This document shows positions 43,168 to 51,258 of a DNA stretch of 64,000 nt, one piece after another. This DNA comes from UBA4416 sp964543545 (GTDB taxonomy: Bacteria; Bacteroidota; Bacteroidia; B-17B0; Aurantibacillaceae). Position 1 is the first letter of the stretch. Every line of letters begins with the position of its first letter. The DNA lies in NCBI GenBank assembly GCA_964543545.1, contig CAZIYT010000001.1, forward strand, positions 310,001 through 374,000, written 5' to 3'. A model generated the notes under the pieces. The model was not told the origin of the DNA and ran no database searches. It was given only the letters and a program-made list of their open reading frames with translations. The position numbers and the translations under genes were made by a program.

Positions 43168-44130
43168 TTATTCTCCCATATCATGCACAACGCCCATTGC
43201 ACTGAATTTCTCGATGCGGGCGTTGATGCGCTGGTCCGGACTCTGTTTTTTCAACATGTCCAGCTGCTTTAAGATCTCTGCTTTCACGGTCGCAAATATT
43301 TCGGCCTGGTTATTATGAGCGCCTCCCAAAGGTTCTTTGATGACACCGTCGATCAGGCCGTTTTTGCTCATATCCACGGAAGTAAGCTTCAGGGCTTCTG
43401 CCGCTGTCTCTTTAAAGTTCCAGCTTCTCCACAGGATGGAAGAGCAGGACTCCGGAGAGATCACCGAATACCAGGTATTTTCCAACATCAGCACTTTATC
43501 GCCGATCCCGATTCCTAAAGCCCCACCGCTGGCACCTTCACCAATGATGATGCAGATCACAGGTACTTTCAGCTGCATCATTTCCAGTAAGTTCCTGGCA
43601 ATGGCCTCTCCCTGTCCGCGCTCCTCGGCTTCCAGCCCCGGGTATGCACCGGGTGTATCAATAAAGGTAACAACCGGCTTGTTGAATTTCTCAGCCATTT
43701 TCATCAGGCGCAAGGCTTTGCGGTAGCCTTCCGGGTTGGCCATCCCGAAACGGCGGATCTGGCGCATCTTGGTATTGATCCCTTTCTGCTGACCAATAAA
43801 CATCACCGTTTGCCCGTCTACTTCACCGAAACCGCCTACCATCGCTTTATCATCGCCTACGGTGCGGTCGCCATGCAACTCTATAAATGTACTGTTGGAT
43901 ACGGCATCAATATAGGCCAGTGTATAAGGCCTTTCCGGGTGACGGCTCAGCTGTACACGCTGCCAGGCCGAAAGGTTGGAGAAGATCTCTACGCGTTTCT
44001 CATGGATCTTTGCCTCCAGCCCTGCAATGGCCTTACTCATATCTACTTTGCTCTTTTCAGCAACTGATTTAAGTTTTTCCAATTCTTCATTAAGTTCCTG
44101 AATTGGCTTTTCAAAATCAAGATATATCAT
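43168..44130 (-). CDS. accA: Acetyl-CoA carboxylase carboxyltransferase subunit alpha
   Basis: 320 residues, normal length. It transfers the carboxyl group from biotin on AccB to acetyl-CoA, the first committed step of fatty-acid synthesis, together with AccD. Typical segments: DFEKPIQELNEELEKLK, LHGDRTVGDDKAMVGGF, QQKGINTKMRQIRRFGMANPEGYRKALRLM, TFIDTPGAYPGLEAEERGQGEAIA, IIGEGASGGALGIGIGDKV and MLENTWYSVISPESC. It starts an operon with efp. The promoter box TATCTTTG is at 44161-44154 on the minus strand. Confidence 0.96.
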   Translation of the reverse strand: MIYLDFEKPIQELNEELEKLKSVAEKSKVDMSKAIAGLEAKIHEKRVEIFSNLSAWQRVQLSRHPERPYTLAYIDAVSNSTFIELHGDRTVGDDKAMVGGFGEVDGQTVMFIGQQKGINTKMRQIRRFGMANPEGYRKALRLMKMAEKFNKPVVTFIDTPGAYPGLEAEERGQGEAIARNLLEMMQLKVPVICIIIGEGASGGALGIGIGDKVLMLENTWYSVISPESCSSILWRSWNFKETAAEALKLTSVDMSKNGLIDGVIKEPLGGAHNNQAEIFATVKAEILKQLDMLKKQSPDQRINARIEKFSAMGVVHDMGE

Positions 44131-44153
44131 TCGTGTCGAAATTAGTTAGGGGG

Positions 44154-44182
44154 CAAAGATACTAAAAAATTGAAAATCCAAC
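44154..44182 (-). promoter_or_regulatory. accA-efp promoter
   Basis: On the minus strand GTTG (44182-44179), 17 nt, TATCTTTG (44161-44154), close to the Bacteroidota TTTG / TAnnTTTG pair with a shorter spacer. It lies 24 nt before the accA ATG. Confidence 0.6.
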
Positions 44183-44248
44183 ACCTTCTAACCTATTGAT
44201 AATCATGCGAATCATGATTTTGACCGGGAATATTCCCTTAAAAATGAA

Positions 44249-44256
44249 TAGTTTTG
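44249..44256 (+). promoter_or_regulatory. -7 box TAGTTTTG of ispE, four bases from the start codon
   Basis: TAGTTTTG fits TAnnTTTG and is followed by TGAC and the ispE ATG at 44261. Transcription starting 4-6 nt after the box would give a leaderless mRNA. A TTTG at 44219-44222 is 26 nt upstream, too far for a standard -33 box. Confidence 0.5.
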
Positions 44257-44260
44257 TGAC

Positions 44261-45079
44261 ATGATCTGTTTCCCGAATGCTAAAATTAATTTAGGTCTTT
44301 ACATCACTGAAAAGAGGCCTGATGGCTTCCACACGATCGAATCGGTATTCTACCCCATTGCCTGGAACGACGCCCTCGAAGTCATCGAAAGCCCGGAAGC
44401 TCCCACCGATTTTAAGCTCTACCTGAGCGGGCTTCCTGTTCCGGGAACAGTGGAAGACAACCTTCTTTATAAAGCCTACAGATTGATACAGGAGAAGCGG
44501 GCGCTTCCAAAGCTCAACGTGTACCTTCATAAATCCCTACCTATGGGCGCCGGACTTGGTGGCGGCAGCGCCGACTGTGCCTTTTTCATCAACCAGCTGA
44601 ATACACAGTTCGACTTAGGCTTTTCGGAAGAAGAGCGCCTGGACCTGGCGCGGCCCCTGGGCAGCGACTGCGCCTTTTTTATTAAAAACAAGCCCGTATA
44701 TGCTTATGAGAAAGGAGATGTATTTAAAGAGCTTAGCTTAGACCTCAGCCCCTACTTTATTGCGGTTATTTTCCCCAACGTGCACAGCAACACCAAAGAA
44801 GCCTACAGCCTGGTGAAGCCGGCAAAGCCCCTCAGCTCTTTATTGGAAACGGTCCGGCAACCGGTACACACTTGGAAAGGCAGGCTGGTCAATGATTTTG
44901 AAACATCCATCTTCGCTAAATATCCCCTGGTTGCAAAAACAAAACAGGACCTGTACGATGCCGGCGCCATATACGCCAGCATGAGCGGGAGCGGCAGCGC
45001 GGTATTCGGCCTGTTTGAGAGCATGCCGGAGATCGGCAGCTTAGCCTCTTTCCCGCATTGGGTGGGGAGGATGATGTAG
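44261..45079 (+). CDS. ispE: 4-diphosphocytidyl-2-C-methyl-D-erythritol kinase
   Basis: 272 residues, GHMP kinase fold. It phosphorylates the 2-hydroxyl of CDP-methylerythritol in the non-mevalonate isoprenoid pathway. Signature segments: PNAKINLGLYITEKRPDGFHTIESVFYPI at the N-terminus, the ATP loop LPMGAGLGGGSADCAFF, LGSDCAFFI with the catalytic Asp, and the C-terminal SMSGSGSAVFGLF. It is single-gene, with a possible leaderless start and a long palindromic terminator just behind the stop. Confidence 0.95.
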   Translation: MICFPNAKINLGLYITEKRPDGFHTIESVFYPIAWNDALEVIESPEAPTDFKLYLSGLPVPGTVEDNLLYKAYRLIQEKRALPKLNVYLHKSLPMGAGLGGGSADCAFFINQLNTQFDLGFSEEERLDLARPLGSDCAFFIKNKPVYAYEKGDVFKELSLDLSPYFIAVIFPNVHSNTKEAYSLVKPAKPLSSLLETVRQPVHTWKGRLVNDFETSIFAKYPLVAKTKQDLYDAGAIYASMSGSGSAVFGLFESMPEIGSLASFPHWVGRMM

Positions 45080-45082
45080 AAA

Positions 45083-45124
45083 GCACACGACCCGACAGGT
45101 TTCGAAACCTGTCGGGTCGTGTGC
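45083..45124. terminator. 42-bp perfect palindrome, bidirectional terminator
   Basis: Two 21-nt arms (45083-45103 GCACACGACCCGACAGGTTT plus C, and its exact complement at 45104-45124) without spacer; the centre TTCG makes the loop. It lies between the convergent ispE and M1 peptidase genes and is flanked by AAAG and CTTT. Probably ends both transcripts. Confidence 0.75.
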
Positions 45125-45144
45125 AGCTTTGCTGAAAATACATC

Positions 45145-47169
45145 CTAATTCTTCACGATCCGCGTGGTCTTCACCGGCATGCCTTCTGCATTTTTTACCG
45201 TCACGATATAGACGCCGTTGGCAAATTTCGAAATATCAAACTCCGCCTGTCCTTCGATGGCTTTCGTTAATACCAGTTTTCCGGAAAGGTCGAACACCTC
45301 CACGCTGGCTTTGGAGCTGTTGTATAAATAAATATTCAACTCGGCCGATGTCGGGTTAGGGCCTACAAATACCACAGGCGCATTTCCTTCTTCGATACCA
45401 TTGGGCGTGATGGTTCCGGTTCCTGTCGGCAGGGTCTGGTCTTTCACAGGGCCTATCACTTTGTTCATAATCCAGTTATCAGCATCCACCGCTACAGCCG
45501 TTACGGTTCCTGTCAGGGTTACGGTATAATTCTCAATGGCAATATTATGTTGCAGCCTCAGGGTCGTATCAGCCTTACCGACGCGGCTGATCCTGTAATC
45601 CAGCGGTGTTTTGAACAGGGGCACGGAAGAAGGCATGGATTGGGTTTGCGTGGATTTCAGCACAAAGGTGCTTCCTCCCTGGTTCCATTTCACATCGAAG
45701 GTAGGATAGCCCTCACCATAATACCATTGGTTGAAGAACTGCCCGAAATTAAGGCCTGTATAGGTTTGCATGAAGTTTTTAAACTCAATCACACTGGCTA
45801 CGCTACCGCCATAGGTCGTTTGGAAAGAGCGGATCGCCCGGAAGAAGGTCGAGTCATTATTGATTTCATAGCGCAGGCTATGGATGATCGCGCTTCCTTT
45901 GTCATAAGTTAAGCGCGAATCGAAGATCACACCGGCATCCATCGTATCGGCATTCGTAAAGTAAGAGCTTCCGCCCGGCTGCGACATCACATTGCTATGC
46001 ACGCTGTTCATTTTGTTGGCGGCCGTATTTCCTGAGATAGAGCTCAGGTACTGGTGGCATAAGTATTCGGTGTAGCTGGCCCAGCCCTCATTGATAAAAA
46101 TATCCTTCCAGGCGCGGCAGGTCACATTATCCCCCCACCACTGGTGACCCAGCTCATGCGCATCGATCTCGAAATCAAAAAAGCCTAAGCTCGTCATGGT
46201 CTGGTGCTCCATACCCCCGCTGAAGGGCGCCATGCTATGCCCGTATTTTTCCTTATAGAAAGGATACATGCCATAGAGCTTGCATTCCAGCTCCATCGTT
46301 TGCTTCATTTTATTGAGGGCTGTTTTTTGAGTGTTCCAACCGGAGTTATTGATGGCGTTGTCGTATACAAAGTTCTGGATGAAGATCGAATCCGGAGCAA
46401 GGTATTGCGGCTTGGCATAGAAATTATATTGCTTGTATTTGGCCGTGGCTACCGAGATCAGGTAATAATCGATCGGGTACCTCGACTTCCATTCGTAGCG
46501 CTTTTTGTTCCCGACCACTACCACGTTTTTCAACAGGCCGTTGGAGCCTACCAGATTTGTGGAATCCGTAGTGGCAAACACCCAGGAAGAGTCGATCTTG
46601 TCGGTGAGGTCCTGCTTGCAGGGAAACCACTGGTAAGCACACAGGCTTTCGCTTAAGCTCCAGGATACCTGGTTGCCCCAGGCGCCGGAGGTACCGGTGC
46701 TGTAACCATCGCCAATGGCCGCGCCGCCGCCCGTAGGTGCTGTTCCTTTATAGTATACGGTTGCATCGAACACGCTGTTCTGTGGGATTGGCGTGCCGGC
46801 CGTAGCCATCACCAGGCTGTCGCGGCGAACGAACGCGCGCTTAGCACCATTGACATACACCGAGTCGACGGTGTGATTGGTATGCAAAACGAAAGCAAAG
46901 GAATCGAGCACCGCCGTTACTACTTTGGCTTTGCTCTTCACATTTCCGCTGATGTAGCGCGTGTTACGCTCCACGTTGATATTCAGGTGATAGAACTTAA
47001 GGTCGTACTTATTTTCAGGAGGCGTGTAGGAAGAGATCCTGGCCTGAGCCCCTTGTTTGGCGACAGCCTTTATTCCGCGTGCCGATTTAAAATCGGAACA
47101 GTAGTGCTGTTGTGCCCGGAGCTGGCCGAAGGCGTATAATAAGGCCATTACAGAGATAATATATTTCAT
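45145..47169 (-). CDS. M1-family metallopeptidase with type IX secretion (type A) sorting domain
   Basis: 674 residues. Signal peptide to about residue 20 (ALLYAFGQLRAQ). N-terminal beta domain about 50-230, then the peptidase domain with HELGHQWWGD and, 18 residues on, Glu in INEGWASYTEY: the complete M1 zinc site, with conventional spacing. A linker leads to a C-terminal sorting domain (about 600-674) with the hallmarks VGPNPTSAELNIYL, VEVFDLSGKLV and NGVYIVTVKNAEGMPVKTTRIVKN, directing export by the type IX system and probably surface anchoring. It is likely to trim extracellular peptides. Confidence 0.95.
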   Translation of the reverse strand: MKYIISVMALLYAFGQLRAQQHYCSDFKSARGIKAVAKQGAQARISSYTPPENKYDLKFYHLNINVERNTRYISGNVKSKAKVVTAVLDSFAFVLHTNHTVDSVYVNGAKRAFVRRDSLVMATAGTPIPQNSVFDATVYYKGTAPTGGGAAIGDGYSTGTSGAWGNQVSWSLSESLCAYQWFPCKQDLTDKIDSSWVFATTDSTNLVGSNGLLKNVVVVGNKKRYEWKSRYPIDYYLISVATAKYKQYNFYAKPQYLAPDSIFIQNFVYDNAINNSGWNTQKTALNKMKQTMELECKLYGMYPFYKEKYGHSMAPFSGGMEHQTMTSLGFFDFEIDAHELGHQWWGDNVTCRAWKDIFINEGWASYTEYLCHQYLSSISGNTAANKMNSVHSNVMSQPGGSSYFTNADTMDAGVIFDSRLTYDKGSAIIHSLRYEINNDSTFFRAIRSFQTTYGGSVASVIEFKNFMQTYTGLNFGQFFNQWYYGEGYPTFDVKWNQGGSTFVLKSTQTQSMPSSVPLFKTPLDYRISRVGKADTTLRLQHNIAIENYTVTLTGTVTAVAVDADNWIMNKVIGPVKDQTLPTGTGTITPNGIEEGNAPVVFVGPNPTSAELNIYLYNSSKASVEVFDLSGKLVLTKAIEGQAEFDISKFANGVYIVTVKNAEGMPVKTTRIVKN

Positions 47170-47301
47170 GGGAGGGTTGTTTCTTAAAATTATTCAGAAC
47201 GGAAAAATAGCGGATATAAATGTTAAACACAATTCCGTGGGGATATAAAATGACCGGCAGCAAAAAATTATGCTACTTTTACCTTTAAAACGGTATCAAT
47301 T

Positions 47302-47718
47302 ATGAAAAATTTCTGGATTTTACCGGCTCTTTTCCTGCTATGGGCAGTGCAGGTCAAAGCACAGGACACCCTCATGATTTACCAGGTGTATCCCTCATTC
47401 AACGATCCTGAAAAAGCGGAATGGACGGCCTTTCAGAACGACTGGAATTATTTCGACTATAGCGCCTTAAAAGAAAAGCACCACATCAAAAACCTGAACT
47501 GCCGGAATTGCGAAAGTTTTTATGCCGAAGTGTATATCGAGATTGATGAAAAAGGAAATGTGCTAAGCGCCACTGCAGTCCGTGCAAGCCGCTGTGGACT
47601 GAGCACTACCGACAAGCTTATTTGCAGCGATTTTGAAAACTCCATCAAAAAGCATCATTTTAAGGCTCTCAAAAATAAGCGCTTCGTTGCCCGCTTCGGG
47701 CTGGTGCTGAAATGTTAA
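47302..47718 (+). CDS. Exported hypothetical protein, TonB-C-like
   Basis: 138 residues with a signal peptide (WILPALFLLWAVQVKAQ). The C-terminal half (YIEIDEKGNVLSATAV, SIKKHHFKALKNKRFVARFGLVLKC) resembles the TonB C-terminal fold, in which a protein strand pairs with a beta-sheet, but this is weak. Four cysteines (two in NCRNC, one in RCG, one in ICS) could form disulphides in the periplasm. Function unknown. Confidence 0.6.
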   Translation: MKNFWILPALFLLWAVQVKAQDTLMIYQVYPSFNDPEKAEWTAFQNDWNYFDYSALKEKHHIKNLNCRNCESFYAEVYIEIDEKGNVLSATAVRASRCGLSTTDKLICSDFENSIKKHHFKALKNKRFVARFGLVLKC

Positions 47719-47768
47719 AAAAAATTTCCTCCATGACGAAAGCAAGACAATTCTTTGCTGAAAGCTCT

Positions 47769-47776
47769 TACCTTTG
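47769..47776 (+). promoter_or_regulatory. -7 box TACCTTTG of the bestrophin-hemE operon
   Basis: TACCTTTG fits TAnnTTTG and ends 6 nt before the ATG at 47783, so the transcript would be leaderless or nearly so. A TTTG at 47754-47757 is only 11 nt upstream and is not a standard -33 box. Confidence 0.5.
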
Positions 47777-47782
47777 CACGCT

Positions 47783-48646
47783 ATGATCACCTATAACCCT
47801 AAAGACTGGTTTAGTCTCATCATTAAGTTTCATAAAAGCGATACGTTCAGGGTGCTTCTCCCTGTGATTATCAGCGTGGGCGTGTACGCGGCCCTGATCG
47901 TGGCCCTGGAAGTGCATTTCTTTCATGTGGAAAGCAAGAACCCAACCGCCATGCACTCCATCCTGGGTTTCGTGCTCTCCATGTTGCTCGTGTTCAGAAC
48001 CAATACGGCCTACGACCGCTGGTGGGAAGGCCGCCGGATCTGGGGCGCGATGGTGAACAACTCCAGGAACCTGGCCCTGAAGCTTTCGGTGCTGATCAAA
48101 GATTCCAAAGACCGCGAAGACATCAGGCACCTGATCAGCAACTATGTGTTCAGCGCCAAAAATCACCTGCGCGATGTGTATAACCAGGAAGAGTTTACCG
48201 CCACGGAGAGCATCAGCCTCGCCACCTTTGCGGAAGCCTCGCACCGGCCAAACATCATTGCCAAAAATCTGTACGCGAAGATCTATTCCCTGCACGACCA
48301 GAAACACTTATCGGGCGACCACCTCATCATCCTGAATGAAGAGATCCGCTCCTTTACCGATAACTGCGGCGCCTGCGAGCGCATCAAGAATACGCCGATC
48401 CCTTATTCCTATAATATCTTTCTGAAGAAGATGATCTTTTTGTACATCATCACGCTTCCCTTATTTTTCGGGGCGGAATTCAAATACACGACGGTACCGA
48501 TCACCATGATCGTACTCTATGTATTTGCGAGTATCGAGCTTATTGCCGAAGAGATCGAAGATCCTTTCGGCTTCGATGACAACGACCTGCCCCTGGATGA
48601 TATCTGCAAACGCATTAAAACCAACCTTACCGAAATTTTAAACTAA
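47783..48646 (+). CDS. Bestrophin-family anion channel
   Basis: 287 residues from the ATG at 47783 (a TTG three codons upstream overlaps the promoter box). Membrane segments near residues 25-45, 60-75 and 210-255. Family landmarks are LGFVLSMLLVFRTNTAYDRWWEGRRIWGAMVNNSRNLA in parts, and the C-terminal EDPFGFDDNDLPLDDIC. Bacterial bestrophins form pentameric ion channels. It lies immediately before hemE (one base gap), so they share a transcript; no functional link to haem is known. Confidence 0.93.
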   Translation: MITYNPKDWFSLIIKFHKSDTFRVLLPVIISVGVYAALIVALEVHFFHVESKNPTAMHSILGFVLSMLLVFRTNTAYDRWWEGRRIWGAMVNNSRNLALKLSVLIKDSKDREDIRHLISNYVFSAKNHLRDVYNQEEFTATESISLATFAEASHRPNIIAKNLYAKIYSLHDQKHLSGDHLIILNEEIRSFTDNCGACERIKNTPIPYSYNIFLKKMIFLYIITLPLFFGAEFKYTTVPITMIVLYVFASIELIAEEIEDPFGFDDNDLPLDDICKRIKTNLTEILN

Positions 48647-48647
48647 T

Positions 48648-49667
48648 ATGTACCAAAACGACCTGATCCTGAGAGCTGCCAAAGGCGAACCTGTAGAACG
48701 CGTACCTGTGTGGCTGATGCGCCAGGCCGGCCGGATCCTTCCCGAATACAGGGCGACACGCAGCCGTGCGAAAAATTTTATCGAGTTCGTGAAAACGCCT
48801 GAGCTGGCCTGTGAAGTAACAGTGCAGCCCGTGGATATTTTGGGCGTGGATGCGGCGATTATTTTTTCCGATATCCTCGTGATCCCCGAAGCCATGGGAT
48901 TGCCTTACCAGATGATAGAGGCCAAGGGCCCGAACTTTGAAAAAACCATTAAGGACCAGGCCGACATCGATAGGTTGCACATTGCCGATGCAGGCGACCT
49001 GGACTATGTGATCCAGGCCATCAAGCTGACGAAGCTGGCACTGAGCAACCGTGTGCCCCTGATCGGCTTTGCCGGCGCTCCCTGGACGCTGATGGCTTAT
49101 ATGGTGGAAGGCGGCGGCAGCAAGACCTTCAGCCAGGCCAAGAAATTTTTATACCAGCATCCGCAACTGGCACACCAGCTGCTGGACAAGATCACACAAA
49201 GCACCATCAACTATTTAAAAGCACAGGTGGCAGCCGGCGCCGACATGATCCAGATCTTCGATAGCTGGGCCGGCGTTCTGGGCCCCGACCAGTACCGCGA
49301 GTTTTCATTAAGGTACATCTCCCGCATCTGCGACGCTATTGAGCCTTTGGCCCCGGTGACGGTATTTGCGAAAGATGCGCATTTTGCCTTAGCGGACATG
49401 TCGAAGCTAAACTGCAATACGATTGGCCTCGACTGGACCATCAATCCTCAGGATGCGCGCATCATCATCGGCAATGGCAAAACCTTACAGGGAAATGCCG
49501 ATCCCTGCATGCTCTACGCCGATGAGAAAACGATTGAGGCGGAAGCCAGGAAAATGATCAGCGCCTTCGGAAAGCAACGCTACATCGCTAACCTGGGGCA
49601 TGGCTTATATCCGGATACCGACAAGAACAAGGTGAAATATTTTGTGGATTGCATTAAAGGGATGTAA
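48648..49667 (+). CDS. hemE: Uroporphyrinogen decarboxylase
   Basis: 339 residues, TIM barrel. It removes four carboxyl groups of uroporphyrinogen III to give coproporphyrinogen III in haem synthesis. Landmarks: VPVWLMRQAGRILPEYRATR at the N-terminus, with substrate-binding Arg residues, FSDILVIPEAMG with the catalytic Asp, GFAGAPWTLMAYMVEGGGSKTF, and IQIFDSWAGVLGP. It starts one base after the bestrophin stop. Confidence 0.97.
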   Translation: MYQNDLILRAAKGEPVERVPVWLMRQAGRILPEYRATRSRAKNFIEFVKTPELACEVTVQPVDILGVDAAIIFSDILVIPEAMGLPYQMIEAKGPNFEKTIKDQADIDRLHIADAGDLDYVIQAIKLTKLALSNRVPLIGFAGAPWTLMAYMVEGGGSKTFSQAKKFLYQHPQLAHQLLDKITQSTINYLKAQVAAGADMIQIFDSWAGVLGPDQYREFSLRYISRICDAIEPLAPVTVFAKDAHFALADMSKLNCNTIGLDWTINPQDARIIIGNGKTLQGNADPCMLYADEKTIEAEARKMISAFGKQRYIANLGHGLYPDTDKNKVKYFVDCIKGM

Positions 49668-49704
49668 GAAACACGTATTGAGAAGGAAGATCTGAGAATT
49701 AAGA

Positions 49705-51064
49705 TTAAAGATCATTTTCTTTTTCAACACCCGGGATATAGATATCAAAGGTTGCTCCTCCATGAAGCCTGCCTTCGGCTGTTATTAAGCCATGATGGTT
49801 TTCAACGATTCGTTTTGCAATAGCAAGTCCTATGCCTGTACCGGCATATTCCGACCGGTGATTCAATTGCTGAAAAACATCAAAGATCTTATTCCTGAAC
49901 CGGGGCTCAAAGCCGATGCCGTTATCCGTGATGCTGATATGGTAGCAGGCTGTTCCCGGCAAGAGCCTTTGATGATGTGTGTTTGAATAGTCAATGATCC
50001 TGCTTTTCAATACAATATGAGGCGCATTTTCAGTGCCTGAGAATTTAAGTGAATTCTGAAGAAGATTATACAGGAGTTGTTGAAACTGGGAAGGAATAAC
50101 ATAGGCTTCGCCCAACTCTTCTATCTCAATAACAGCCTGCTTTCTGGCGATTGTTTCCGATAAGCTACTCATCACTTTTTTCGCGATCTGTTTCAGAGGA
50201 CTATGCTCAAAATTCCTTGCCGACGTTTTAATATCCGAGTAAAGGATAATATCATCAATGAGCGATCGCATCCGGCCGGCAGACTCCTTAATGCGGTTAA
50301 ATCCTTCTTTTCCTTTATGCGATAAATTTTGAAGCTCATTCTCTGAAATAATACTGATAAAGGTTTGGATCTTCCGTAAAGGTTCCTGCAGATCGTGGTT
50401 GGAGATCATATTAAAAGACTCGAGCTCTTTATGAGCGGCCATGAGCTCCACAGCCCGCTTCTCTTTTTCTTCATTCTGAAAAGCCAGTTCTTTGTTCGCG
50501 ATGGCCAGCTCTGAGGCCCGCTTCTCTTTTTCTTCGTTTTGAAAAGCCAGCTCCTTATTGGCGATGACAAGCTCTGCGGCGCGGTTCTCTTTTTCGCTGT
50601 TCTGGAACATGAGCTCCTTATTGGCAACGATCAGCTCTGAGGCCCGCTTCTCCTTTTCTTCGTTTTGAAAAGCCAGCTCCTTATTGGCGATGACAAGCTC
50701 TGCGGCGCNNNNNNNNNNNNNNNNNNNNNNNNNNNNNNNNNNNNNNNNNNNNNNNNNNNNNNNNNNNNNNNNNNNNNNNNNNNNNNNNNNNNNNNNNNNN
50801 NNNNNNNNGGTTCTCTTTTTCGCTGTTCTGGAACATGAGCTCCTTGTTGGCAATGATCAGCTCTGCCGCCCGCTTTTCCCTTTCTTCGTTCTGAAAGGCC
50901 AGTTCCCGGTTTGCAATGATCAATTCGGCCGCAAGCGCTTCTTTCTCCTGATTCTGTAAAATAAGCTCCTTGTTGGCGATGATTAATTCTTCTGCACGTT
51001 TTTTCCTCTCTTCATTCTGAAAAGCCAGCTCCTTATTGGCAATGATGAGTTCGTTTGTATCCAT
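49705..51064 (-). CDS. Histidine kinase with tandem coiled-coil repeats, interrupted by assembly gap
   Basis: One gene split by 100 N at 50709-50808. The N-terminal half (51064 downwards) is a chain of 21-residue units of the type AAELIIANKELAFQNEEKEK plus R; eight units are visible, four on each side of the gap. The C-terminal part has HisKA with the acceptor His in ISNHDLQEPLRK, and HATPase motifs NLLQNSLKF, DNGIGFEP and GTGIGLAIAKR. No transmembrane helix. The two gap flanks meet inside an Arg codon and would join perfectly in frame, so the true gap is probably 0 or a multiple of 63 nt. It is divergent from the dikinase-like gene. Confidence 0.88.
50709..50808. other. Assembly gap (100 N) in 63-bp tandem repeats
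   Basis: A run of exactly 100 N, the usual placeholder for a gap of unknown length. Both flanks are near-identical copies of the kinase coiled-coil repeat, including a 126-bp higher-order unit, which explains the assembly failure. Confidence 0.95.
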
Positions 51065-51258
51065 CCGGATTATTGAAGAAAGGGAATCAGGAAGACTAAT
51101 GTCATAGCTAAAGTAAGCATATATTCCCAGAGTATCAGCTTATTCCCACAAATACGATACGTACAGGCTGAAGCAAGGGCGCATAAGCTTTGTTGATTAT
51201 CCGGGGATTTAATTAATTTTGATAAGATAACGGAGGTTCTTTTGACTAAAGCGGCGCC

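Noticed and set aside
49705..51064. Two separate genes on either side of the N run
   Set aside because: The flanks carry the same 21-residue repeat and join in frame within one codon, so this is one kinase gene.
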